From CAYGXH01 sp964354485 (GTDB lineage Bacteria; Bacteroidota; Ignavibacteria; UBA10030; SZUA-254), in contig CAYGZY010000198.1 of assembly GCA_964354485.1 (NCBI GenBank), positions 1 through 7,422 on the forward strand: DNA of 7,422 nucleotides, written 5' to 3'. Made by a program: the position numbers and the translations under genes. Shown one piece after another: positions 1 through 5,482 of the stretch (its first letter is position 1; every line of letters starts with the position of its first letter). Below the pieces are notes generated by a model. The model ran no database searches. It saw nothing but the letters and a program-made list of their open reading frames with translations, and was not told where the DNA came from.

Positions 1-651
1 GGATCGGGAAAGAGTACGCTGGCGAATGTACTCGCCGGCCGCGAGACATATGAAGTGACCAAAGGAGAAATCCTGTACAAGGGACGCAATCTCCTTGAAA
101 TGGCTCCTGAGGAGCGAGCGCGCGAAGGAATATTCCTTGCATTCCAGTACCCCGTCGAGATCCCCGGTGTAAGCAACATCTACTTCCTGAAAGCAGCCCT
201 CAATGCAATCAGGAAACACAACGGGCAAGAAGAATTGGACGCTGTCGAGTTCATCTCGCTCATGAAGAAAAAGCTCCAGCTCGTCGATATCGAGCAGGAT
301 CTTCTTAACAGACCCGTAAACGAGGGATTCTCCGGCGGCGAAAAAAAACGGAATGAAATCTTCCAGATGGCTGTTCTGGAACCGACGCTAGCCATACTCG
401 ACGAAACCGATTCCGGACTGGACATCGATGCGCTCAGAATCGTTGCAGAAGGTGTAAATAAGCTCCGACGGCCCGACAACTCCACAATCGTTGTCACACA
501 TTACCAGCGTCTTCTTAATTACATCATCCCCGATTTTGTCCATGTAATTGTCGATGGGCGGATCGTCAAATCAGGTGTCAAGGATCTGGCTCTTCTCCTT
601 GAAGAAAAAGGTTACGATTGGCTAAGGGAAGAACCCGGAATTTCCAGCTAA
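1..651 (+). CDS. sufC: SufC, ABC-type ATPase of the SUF Fe-S cluster scaffold (5' partial)
   Basis: This is the cytosolic ATPase that, in known SUF systems, joins SufB and SufD in the SufBC2D scaffold and powers the shape change needed to build Fe-S clusters. The reading frame is open from base 1, where the window cuts into the Walker A loop (GSGKST, fragment residues 1-6). About 35-40 N-terminal residues should therefore be missing from a protein of about 250. The remaining 216 residues show the Q-loop (AFQYP, Q near 49), the signature FSGGEKKR near 110-117, Walker B LAILDE near 130-135 followed by the D-loop TDSGLD, and the switch histidine in VVTHY near 167. The EGFSGGEKKRNEI and DETDSGLDIDAL wording is specific to SufC among ABC ATPases. 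The stop is 11 bases before sufD. An internal GTG at 55 opens the same frame but lies after Walker A, so it is not a real start. Family assignment is very secure. Confidence 0.97.
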   Translation, partial: GSGKSTLANVLAGRETYEVTKGEILYKGRNLLEMAPEERAREGIFLAFQYPVEIPGVSNIYFLKAALNAIRKHNGQEELDAVEFISLMKKKLQLVDIEQDLLNRPVNEGFSGGEKKRNEIFQMAVLEPTLAILDETDSGLDIDALRIVAEGVNKLRRPDNSTIVVTHYQRLLNYIIPDFVHVIVDGRIVKSGVKDLALLLEEKGYDWLREEPGISS

Positions 652-662
652 GCGGGAACAAC

Positions 663-2006
663 ATGGAACAGAAAGTCGATTATATTAAGCATTACCGCAA
701 CGAGTTTTCCCTCTTAGAACAGCGTCAGCCGAAGGGTACGACTCCGGAGTTTCGGCAATTCAAACGCACTGCTATGGAATTTTTTCTCACGAAAGGATTT
801 CCTTCCACGAAGGATGAAGAATGGCGATTCACCAACACACAGGCGCTGACACGAACGAATTTTGCACTTCCGACGGATTCAGTTGCCGCCGTAAACTTTG
901 AGAAAACAATCGAAAGATTTGCAATTCCTGTTCAGGGCGCCAGAAGAATACTTTTTGTAAACGGACAATATATTCCCCATCGGTCAGACGGTCTGACCGG
1001 CGATGGCAGCGTTACAATCCGGACGATGGAACAAGCAATTCAGGAGAATCATCCCATTCTTCACCAATACCTTGCCGAAGGGACAAACCGACCGGCAAAC
1101 GTCATGACGGCGCTTAATACGGGCTTATTCAATGACGGGATTCTCCTCCATGTACCGGACAACACTGTCGTTGCCGATCCGTACTATTTCATTTTCCTGA
1201 CACAAACGGATGGCATTAATTATGCCATTTATCCAAGAAACCTCATCGTTACAGGAAAGAACTCTAAGATTACCATCATAGAGCATTATCTATCAGATGC
1301 TCATTCGGCTCACTTCACTAACGCCGTCACAGAATTATACATCGACTCCCACTCTACAGTAGAACATATAAAATTACAGCTTGAAAGCTCTGAGGCATTT
1401 CATGTCAGCTCTCTCATTGCACACCAAAAGACCGGCAGTAATCTCACTCAACATTCGACGATGATAGGCGGCGCTTTTGCCCGCAACGAAATTTCCGCAG
1501 TCCTCGCCGATGAGGAAATCGAGTGTACGCTTAACGGCCTGTCGTTAGCCGCCGGTAAGCAGCTTATTGATAATCATACGACGATTGATCACGTCAAGCC
1601 GCATTGCACCAGTCACGAGCTTTACAAAGCCATTCTCGACGGTTCCTCGAAAGGCGTTTTCAACGGAAAAATTTACGTGCGTAAGAATGCCCAAAAAACC
1701 GATGCGAAGCAGACGAACAAAACACTCCTCCTGTCCGACAATGCGACAATGAATACAAAGCCGCAGCTTGAAATCTTTGCCGACGATGTCAAGTGCACGC
1801 ACGGAGCAACCATCGGATACCTCGACGCCGAAGCAATTTTTTACCTGAGATCGCGCGGGATCAGTGAAGAAATCGCCAGAGATCTGTTGACCTATGCGTT
1901 TGCCAACGACATTATATCGAAAATCCCGATCGGATCGATTCGTGAATACCTGAATCACCTTGTCTACACCCGACTGAAACAAGGCAGGGAACTGGAAAAT
2001 ATATAG
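663..2006 (+). CDS. sufD: SufD, SufBD-family scaffold subunit
   Basis: This 447-residue protein is the SufD partner of SufB and SufC in the Fe-S scaffold complex; length and position after sufC fit the family. The C-terminal half has the repetitive beta-helix character of SufB/SufD, for example HYLSDAHSAHF near 208-218 and the HxxTxxDHxxPHCTSHELYK stretch near 305-322. The conserved C-terminal core KCTHGATIGYLD (377-388) contains His380, equivalent to the functionally important SufD histidine (His360 in E. coli, from memory), and is followed by FYLRSRGIS and the helical tail. The start is set at ATG 663, with a weak GGGA (654-657) five bases upstream. An upstream in-frame TTG at 618 would overlap sufC and add 15 residues unlike the family. 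The early helical region (GFPSTKDEEWRFTNT, near 45-59) is typical of SufD. It is probably translated from the same mRNA as sufC and sufS. Confidence 0.95.
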   Translation: MEQKVDYIKHYRNEFSLLEQRQPKGTTPEFRQFKRTAMEFFLTKGFPSTKDEEWRFTNTQALTRTNFALPTDSVAAVNFEKTIERFAIPVQGARRILFVNGQYIPHRSDGLTGDGSVTIRTMEQAIQENHPILHQYLAEGTNRPANVMTALNTGLFNDGILLHVPDNTVVADPYYFIFLTQTDGINYAIYPRNLIVTGKNSKITIIEHYLSDAHSAHFTNAVTELYIDSHSTVEHIKLQLESSEAFHVSSLIAHQKTGSNLTQHSTMIGGAFARNEISAVLADEEIECTLNGLSLAAGKQLIDNHTTIDHVKPHCTSHELYKAILDGSSKGVFNGKIYVRKNAQKTDAKQTNKTLLLSDNATMNTKPQLEIFADDVKCTHGATIGYLDAEAIFYLRSRGISEEIARDLLTYAFANDIISKIPIGSIREYLNHLVYTRLKQGRELENI

Positions 2007-2010
2007 AGGT
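2005..2010 (+). promoter_or_regulatory. Ribosome binding site of sufS
   Basis: AGAGGT lies five bases before the sufS ATG at 2016. It overlaps the sufD stop codon (TAG, 2004-2006), so termination of sufD and initiation of sufS are physically coupled. This site supports the chosen sufS start. Confidence 0.7.
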
Positions 2011-2015
2011 CCACC

Positions 2016-3269
2016 ATGAATCAGAACGCTCCTGTTATCAAGTCATTAAATTACTTCGATGTGTATAAGACACGGGGCGATTTCCCGATTCTTAAACAAC
2101 TGATCAAGAGGAAACCGCTCGTTTACCTCGACAACGCTGCGACAAGCCAGAAACCTCAGGCGGTGATCGATGCCATGACGCGCTATTACCTTGAAGAAAA
2201 TTCCAACATCCACCGCGGCGTTCATTACCTGAGCCAGCTCGCAACACAGTCGTATGAGGAATCGAGAGTAAAGATACAGAAGTACATCAACGCGCGCCGT
2301 CCGGAAGAAATCATTTTCGTGAGAGGAACTACCGAAGCAATTAATCTCGTGGCATGCAGTTTTGGCCGCTCCCGGTTCCGCGAGGGGGATGAAATTCTGA
2401 TCTCCGCGATGGAACACCACTCGAACATCGTCCCGTGGCAGCTCCTCCGCGACGAAAAAGGCATCGTCCTGCGCATCATCCCGATAAACGACCATGGCGA
2501 ACTCTTTCTAGACAAATACGAAACGATGTTCAACGACCGGACGAAAATGGTAGCGGTCGTCCACGTGTCGAACGTCCTCGGCACAATCAATCCTGTCAGG
2601 CAGATGATCGAAATCGCCCACCGTAAAGGCGTGCCTGTACTGATTGACGGGGCGCAGGCTGTGCCGCATATGCAGATTGACGTACAGGATCTCGATTGCG
2701 ATTTTTATGCATTCTCAGCTCACAAGATGTACGGACCTACAGGAATAGGCAATCTCTACGGAAAGTATTCCCTTCTCGACGCGATGCCCCCATACCAGGG
2801 CGGCGGGGACATGATAAAATCTGTCTCGTTCGAAAACACGATCTTCAACGATCTCCCGCATAAATTTGAGGCGGGAACGCCAAATATCGTCGGCGGTGTC
2901 GGACTTGGTGCAACGATCGATTACCTGCATAGCATCGACTTTTCTGCGGCAATCGAGCATGAACACCGGCTTCTCGCTTACGCGACGGAGGCGCTCTCGT
3001 CTGTAAAAGGATTGCGAATCATCGGAACGGCGAAGGAGAAGGCAAGCGTCGTTTCTTTCGTCCTCGACAATGTCCACGCACATGATATCGGAACGATCCT
3101 CGACGACGACGGTATCGCGATCCGTACCGGGCACCACTGCGCACAACCGATTATGAAGTGCTTCGGCGTCCCAGCAACGGCACGTGCATCCTTTGCTCTT
3201 TATAACACAACGGAAGAAATTGACAGACTCGTAAAAGGTATTCACCGCGTAATAAAGGTGTTCAGCTGA
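2016..3269 (+). CDS. sufS: SufS, group II cysteine desulfurase
   Basis: A 417-residue PLP enzyme that converts L-cysteine to L-alanine and passes the released sulfur, as an enzyme persulfide, to the SUF scaffold. Visible landmarks are YLDNAATSQKP (37-47), NIHRGVHYLS (64-73), the PLP-contacting RGTTEAIN (103-110), EHHSNIVPWQ (133-142), DGAQAVPH (211-218), the PLP-binding Lys237 in SAHKMYGPTG, and the catalytic Cys375 in RTGHHCAQP. The short RTGHHCAQP loop marks a SufS-type (group II) enzyme rather than IscS/NifS, whose active-site loop is longer. Such enzymes need a partner to collect the sulfur, and the adjacent sufU supplies it. The roughly 35 residues before the conserved core are normal for SufS. 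The gene starts 9 bases after sufD and its stop overlaps the sufU start by one base. Role and family are very secure; selenocysteine lyase activity is a known side activity of the family. Confidence 0.97.
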   Translation: MNQNAPVIKSLNYFDVYKTRGDFPILKQLIKRKPLVYLDNAATSQKPQAVIDAMTRYYLEENSNIHRGVHYLSQLATQSYEESRVKIQKYINARRPEEIIFVRGTTEAINLVACSFGRSRFREGDEILISAMEHHSNIVPWQLLRDEKGIVLRIIPINDHGELFLDKYETMFNDRTKMVAVVHVSNVLGTINPVRQMIEIAHRKGVPVLIDGAQAVPHMQIDVQDLDCDFYAFSAHKMYGPTGIGNLYGKYSLLDAMPPYQGGGDMIKSVSFENTIFNDLPHKFEAGTPNIVGGVGLGATIDYLHSIDFSAAIEHEHRLLAYATEALSSVKGLRIIGTAKEKASVVSFVLDNVHAHDIGTILDDDGIAIRTGHHCAQPIMKCFGVPATARASFALYNTTEEIDRLVKGIHRVIKVFS

Positions 3270-3721
3270 TGACCGCACTTCGTGAACTCTACCAACAGAT
3301 CATTCTCGATCATAACAAAAGTCCCCGCAATTACGGTAGAATGGATAAACCCGACCGTAAGATTGAAGGATACAATCCGCTCTGCGGAGACCACTTCACT
3401 CTCTTCGTGAAGCTCATAGACGACCGTATCGCCGAAATCAGCTTCGAAGGAGCCGGTTGCGCTATCTCGAAAGCTTCCGCGTCTGTGATGAGTGCTGCCG
3501 TTAAAGGCAAAACGATTGCAGAAGCCGAAGAGTTATTTAAAAAATTTCACCAACTCGTAATGGGGGAACTCGATCCTACAGCGGATATTGAAGCTCTCGG
3601 TAAACTTGCCGCATTTTCAGGTGTATCCGAATATCCGGCCCGCGTCAAGTGCGCGACTCTCCCATGGCATACGCTTCACACAGCCCTTACAACCAATGAC
3701 CACAGAACTTCAACGGAATGA
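3269..3721 (+). CDS. sufU: SufU, zinc-dependent sulfurtransferase partner of SufS
   Basis: A 150-residue member of the IscU/SufU family. In characterised SufU proteins a zinc ion is held by three Cys and one Asp, and the protein accepts persulfide sulfur from SufS. All four ligands are visible: Cys39 and Asp41 in GYNPLCGD, Cys64 in GAGCAISKAS, and Cys128 in RVKCATLPWHTL. The SufU-type insertion between the second and third cysteines is present (residues about 80-120, ending GVSEYPARVKC). This, and the absence of the LPPVK-type chaperone motif of IscU, separates it from IscU. The ATG overlaps the sufS stop (TGATG), and AAAGGTG (3254-3260) inside sufS sits eight bases upstream, so translation is coupled. 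The last dozen residues are polar and poorly conserved. Its position directly after sufS supports the SufS-SufU pairing. Confidence 0.95.
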   Translation: MTALRELYQQIILDHNKSPRNYGRMDKPDRKIEGYNPLCGDHFTLFVKLIDDRIAEISFEGAGCAISKASASVMSAAVKGKTIAEAEELFKKFHQLVMGELDPTADIEALGKLAAFSGVSEYPARVKCATLPWHTLHTALTTNDHRTSTE

Positions 3722-3724
3722 CGC

Positions 3725-4060
3725 ATGGCTCAACAGAAACTCAGTACCGTCGAACAAACAGTAATCGAAGCACAGGTCCTCGAAGCGCTTCGGACCTGCT
3801 ACGATCCCGAGATTCCCGTTAATATTTATGAACTCGGTCTAATCTACGGTATCACAGTCGAAGATAACGGGGAGGTCGAAATCAAAATGACACTAACTTC
3901 CCCTCACTGCCCTGCTATCCAGTCGCTTCCCGCTGAAATCGAGTCAAAAATCAGATCCATACAGGGCGTTACAGATGTCATCATTAAATTAGTATGGGAT
4001 CCTCCATGGCATTCCGGGAGAATGTCGGAAGCCGCGAAGCTGGAACTCGGCCTGACATAA
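3725..4060 (+). CDS. sufT: SufT-like MIP18/DUF59 Fe-S assembly protein
   Basis: A 111-residue protein of the MIP18 (DUF59) family, the short form found next to suf genes and usually named SUF-associated assembly protein or SufT. The family signature is clear: CYDPEIPVNIYELGLIY (25-41), a beta strand with MTLTSPHCPA (55-64) carrying the conserved Cys62, and the C-terminal WDPPWHSGRMSEAAKLELG (91-109). Relatives help mature or deliver Fe-S clusters to target proteins, but the exact biochemical step is not settled, so the role here is assigned from family and neighbourhood. It starts 3 bases after the sufU stop with only a weak GGA (3716-3718) upstream, which suggests translational coupling. It is the last gene of the tight cluster. 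Confidence 0.92.
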   Translation: MAQQKLSTVEQTVIEAQVLEALRTCYDPEIPVNIYELGLIYGITVEDNGEVEIKMTLTSPHCPAIQSLPAEIESKIRSIQGVTDVIIKLVWDPPWHSGRMSEAAKLELGLT

Positions 4061-4284
4061 CAGGAAAACTAAAAAAACACATTATAGAAAATCTATGAAA
4101 AAGGAACGAATCGCTCAAAGGAGATCGCAGGAACCTATCCCTTCCTGATTACGTTCCTGATATTCTGCATCCTCTGAGCCATTTCCATCATCCAATAAGA
4201 GGAAGAAAAGCAACGGCACGTGTCCGGGAAAGGAAAGTTTCCTCCGGCTCGTCCCAGATGGAATAAAATAAGAAATAGGAGACA
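4061..4284 (+). other. Intergenic gap between sufT and the superoxide dismutase gene
   Basis: These 224 bases hold no convincing gene. Visible structure includes an 8-base direct repeat TTCCTGAT (4142-4149 and 4154-4161), a weak TCCTCT/AGAGGA inverted repeat (4170-4175 and 4198-4203, long loop), and a small inverted repeat GGAA-AGT-TTCC (4232-4242) flanked on both sides by CCGG (4224-4227 and 4244-4247). None is followed by a T-run, so no intrinsic terminator is apparent. I could not identify a confident promoter, so the sod gene may be read from its own unrecognised promoter or as the tail of the suf transcript. Confidence 0.5.
4277..4281 (+). promoter_or_regulatory. Shine-Dalgarno of the long sod start
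   Basis: AGGAG lies only three bases before the ATG at 4285. The match is good but the spacing is tighter than usual, which makes it comparable to, not clearly better than, the second possible site before codon 37. Confidence 0.5.
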
Positions 4285-5025
4285 ATGAAACGGAGAACAT
4301 TTATCAGAACAGCGCTTCTTGCAGGCGCTGGAACAGGAATTTTTCACAATCCATTACTAACAAAGCACAAATCATGGAAGGAAGAAACTACAATGGCATA
4401 CGAATGGAAATTTAATCCGCGGCCGTACTCAGACGAGTCGGCGAAATCACTTCTGAAAAATGTAATGTCACCGGAAACTACCGACTGGCACTACAACACG
4501 CATCAGAAAGGATACGTAACGGCGCTCAACACGATCGAAAAAGGATTGGAAACAGCTGACCGATCGAAAGCAAACGGAAATTACAGCGAGATTGGCGAAT
4601 TAAAACGCCGGCTGACATGGAATCACTCCGGCGCTCTCCTGCACGATATCTACTGGCAGGTACTGGGCGGTAATGGCGACCCGAAGGACGGACCCGAAAT
4701 CCTCTCGGCAATAGAAAAAGAGTTCGGTTCATTTGAAAAGTGGAAGGAAGATTTCAAAGCGACCGCGATCTCTGCCAAACTCAGCGGATGGGGTTTACTG
4801 GTCGCCGACCAGCTCTACTCCGGAAGATTACTGAACGTCCTGGTCGATGAACACCAGTATGGCGCAATCTGGGGCGGCATTCCTCTGATATCCCTGGACG
4901 TTTTTGAGCATGCCTATTACCATAAAGATGGTCCAAAGCGTGCGGCGTACATCGACAATTTTCTTGCGAACCTCCACTGGGGACGCATAAACGACCGTTA
5001 CAAAAAGTATGTCCTTCATAAGTAG
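4285..5025 (+). CDS. sod: Fe/Mn-family superoxide dismutase with twin-arginine-like N-terminus
   Basis: A 246-residue enzyme expected to convert superoxide into oxygen and hydrogen peroxide. The four metal ligands are visible by alignment with known members: His69 (WHYNTHQ), His120 (GALLHDIYW), Asp205 and His209 (DVFEHAYY). His73 and Tyr77 match the second-sphere pair near the active site. His190 (DEHQYG) occupies the place filled by a histidine in mycobacterial-type Fe-SODs and by glutamine in many Mn-SODs, so metal use cannot be read off. Residues 1-20 carry a twin-arginine motif (KRRTFIR) followed by a short hydrophobic run (TALLAGAGTGIF), suggesting Tat export. No clear AxA cleavage site is seen, so it may stay membrane-anchored. 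Methionine 37 (ATG at 4393) begins just before the conserved domain and has AAGGAAG eight bases upstream; it may be an alternative cytosolic start. The gene follows the suf cluster on the same strand, consistent with a stress-defence link. Confidence 0.93.
   Translation: MKRRTFIRTALLAGAGTGIFHNPLLTKHKSWKEETTMAYEWKFNPRPYSDESAKSLLKNVMSPETTDWHYNTHQKGYVTALNTIEKGLETADRSKANGNYSEIGELKRRLTWNHSGALLHDIYWQVLGGNGDPKDGPEILSAIEKEFGSFEKWKEDFKATAISAKLSGWGLLVADQLYSGRLLNVLVDEHQYGAIWGGIPLISLDVFEHAYYHKDGPKRAAYIDNFLANLHWGRINDRYKKYVLHK
4378..4395 (+). promoter_or_regulatory. Possible internal translation start of sod
   Basis: AAGGAAG (4378-4384) is followed after eight bases by ATG (4393-4395), codon 37 of the long reading frame. 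Starting here gives a 210-residue protein beginning MAYEWKFNPRPY, a normal length and beginning for a cytosolic Fe/Mn SOD. Purine-rich coding sequence can mimic such a site, so this is tentative. Confidence 0.4.
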
Positions 5026-5048
5026 CAGCGATACTCCGCAGATGCTTT

Positions 5049-5077
5049 GCTTCAGCGTCGTTGACTTCGACCGAAGC
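5049..5077 (+). other. Nested hairpin downstream of sod
   Basis: GCTTC (5049-5053) pairs with GAAGC (5073-5077), and inside it GTCG (5057-5060) pairs with CGAC (5068-5071) around a seven-base loop. A competing tighter hairpin CTTCG/CGAAG (5065-5069 and 5072-5076) uses the same bases. It begins 23 bases after the sod stop, where a transcript end would be expected, but no T-run follows, so it is not a standard intrinsic terminator. It could protect the 3' end of the sod mRNA or be part of a repeat. Confidence 0.4.
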
Positions 5078-5087
5078 CGGGTATAAT
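5061..5087 (+). promoter_or_regulatory. Promoter-like sequence after sod (15-base spacer)
   Basis: TTGACT (5061-5066) and a perfect TATAAT (5082-5087) are separated by 15 bases, two shorter than the preferred 17. The hexamers are very good but the spacing is poor, and the -35 box lies in the loop of the nested hairpin. Any transcript would start near 5094 and run into the palindromic repeat with no gene directly behind it. Confidence 0.3.
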
Positions 5088-5135
5088 GGAGATAATGCAG
5101 TTCAAAATAGGGGCTGGCTCAGAAGTGTTCGTAAA

Positions 5136-5202
5136 GTCATTGCTGGCATGCGGTCAGAATCTGTATACCCGGATTACCCGCTTAACACGATGGCAATACG
5201 AC
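5136..5202 (+). repeat. Imperfect palindromic intergenic repeat, probably decayed
   Basis: The element starts GTCATTGC and ends GCAATACGAC. Three paired blocks can be drawn: GTC+ATTGC (5136-5143) with GCAAT+GAC (5193-5202, two extra bases); CAT+GCGG (5147-5153) with CCGC (5178-5181) and ATG (5190-5192), leaving an eight-base bulge; and AATCT (5158-5162) with GGATT (5171-5175, one G-T pair). The general form, GTCATT at one end and its complement at the other with a CGG-rich inner stem, recalls the short palindromic elements scattered between genes in many bacterial genomes. Copy number cannot be seen from one window. Confidence 0.45.
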
Positions 5203-5272
5203 TGCTTCGTGTCAGCCCTTTTCTATTCGCAAATTGTCCAAAATCAACCTCTCACATTTCACAAATCTGAAC

Positions 5273-5289
5273 CATAACTGTACGTTATG
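5273..5289 (+). promoter_or_regulatory. Perfect 6-bp dyad, possible operator
   Basis: CATAAC and GTTATG form a perfect inverted repeat around the five bases TGTAC. The site lies about 30 bases upstream of the -35 box of the peptidase promoter, a usual place for an activator. A CGTTAT copy repeats at 5290-5295. No regulator family is recognised from the sequence, and a chance match in AT-rich DNA is possible. Confidence 0.3.
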
Positions 5290-5320
5290 CGTTATATTCA
5301 TTATACATATATTAAACTAC

Positions 5321-5349
5321 TTGAGAATGAGGTTGATAATTTCTATAAT
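5321..5349 (+). promoter_or_regulatory. Sigma-70 type promoter for the M14 peptidase gene
   Basis: TTGAGA (5321-5326, five of six matches) and TATAAT (5344-5349, six of six) are separated by exactly 17 bases, within an AT-rich stretch. Transcription would begin near 5356 and give a leader of about 125 bases that contains both REP-like repeats before the ATG at 5483. This is the best promoter in the window by sequence. It follows the general bacterial consensus rather than the TAnnTTTG -7 element of many Bacteroidota, which bears weakly on the lineage. Confidence 0.55.
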
Positions 5350-5353
5350 GAAC

Positions 5354-5388
5354 TACCCCGCCGCAAGCGGACGGGGTATCAAAGACCC
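5354..5388 (+). repeat. REP-like GC-rich hairpin, copy 1
   Basis: TACCCCG (5354-5360) pairs with CGGGGTA (5372-5378), and the inner CCGC/GCGG (5361-5364 and 5367-5370) extends the stem, with a single bulged A at 5371. The core CGCCGCAAGCGGACGGGG (5359-5376) is repeated exactly 50 bases downstream. The following GGGT...ACCC (5374-5377, 5385-5388) could form an alternative small hairpin. There is no T-run after the stem on either strand, so a terminator role is unlikely; the form is that of a repetitive extragenic palindrome. Confidence 0.65.
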
Positions 5389-5408
5389 AACCGCACTAGC
5401 TAAAAAAA

Positions 5409-5436
5409 CGCCGCAAGCGGACGGGGAATTTGACCC
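5409..5436 (+). repeat. REP-like element, copy 2 (weakened outer stem)
   Basis: The 18-base core (5409-5426) is identical to copy 1 and in the same orientation. The CCC that closes the outer stem in copy 1 is replaced by A residues here, so only a six-pair stem with one bulge remains. The 3' flank GGGG-AATTTGACCC resembles GGGG-TATCAAAGACCC of copy 1, so the repeat unit probably extends about 30 bases. It ends 46 bases before the peptidase start. Confidence 0.6.
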
Positions 5437-5464
5437 TAAAGAGAACTAAAAAAATAAATTTCTC

Positions 5465-5472
5465 AAGGAAAG
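5465..5472 (+). promoter_or_regulatory. Ribosome binding site region of the M14 peptidase gene
   Basis: AAGGAAAG precedes the ATG at 5483 by ten bases, a loose but usable spacing. An in-frame TAA at 5447-5449 and no other start codon in between make 5483 the only reasonable start. Confidence 0.5.
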
Positions 5473-5482
5473 ATACGAATCG

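Larger units (their letters stand above)
5026..5482 (+). other. Repeat-rich intergenic region between sod and the M14 peptidase gene
   Basis: These 457 bases contain no supported gene. Several short frames exist, but they start on promoter-like sequence, cross the palindromic repeats, and have no recognisable family. From left to right the region holds a nested hairpin and promoter-like sequence, a 67-base imperfect palindrome, an AT-rich section with a dyad and a good sigma-70 promoter, and two REP-like repeats before the peptidase start. These are listed separately. No tRNA fold or known riboswitch was recognised. Confidence 0.7.

Noticed and set aside
618..662. Upstream in-frame TTG start for sufD, adding 15 residues
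   Set aside because: It lies inside sufC and the added residues are simply sufC read in another frame; ATG 663 fits the family.
4095..4148. A 17-codon ATG frame (MKKERIAQRRSQEPIPS) after sufT
   Set aside because: There is no Shine-Dalgarno site, no similarity to any known peptide and no supporting context.
4217..4247. CACGTG and the GGAA-AGT-TTCC inverted repeat as a terminator or operator before sod
   Set aside because: Stems are short, the loop is minimal, no T-run follows, and no known site is matched.
4115..4347. Minus-strand frames of 61 and 70 codons across the sufT-sod gap
   Set aside because: They overlap the start of sod, lack a ribosome binding site, and show no domain; composition looks like chance.
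5333..5349. TTGATA (5333-5338) as the -35 box for TATAAT at 5344
   Set aside because: The spacer would be only five bases; TTGAGA at 5321 gives the ideal 17.
5354..5388. Intrinsic terminator at the GC-rich hairpin
   Set aside because: No T-run follows on either strand, and the core is repeated downstream, which fits a REP-like element better.
5354..5436. CRISPR array
   Set aside because: There are only two repeat copies, the core is 18 bases, and no cas gene is present.
5061..5449. Short plus-strand frames of 63-71 codons between sod and the peptidase gene
   Set aside because: They run through the palindromic element or the REP-like repeats, and one begins on the TATAAT itself; no family resemblance was seen.
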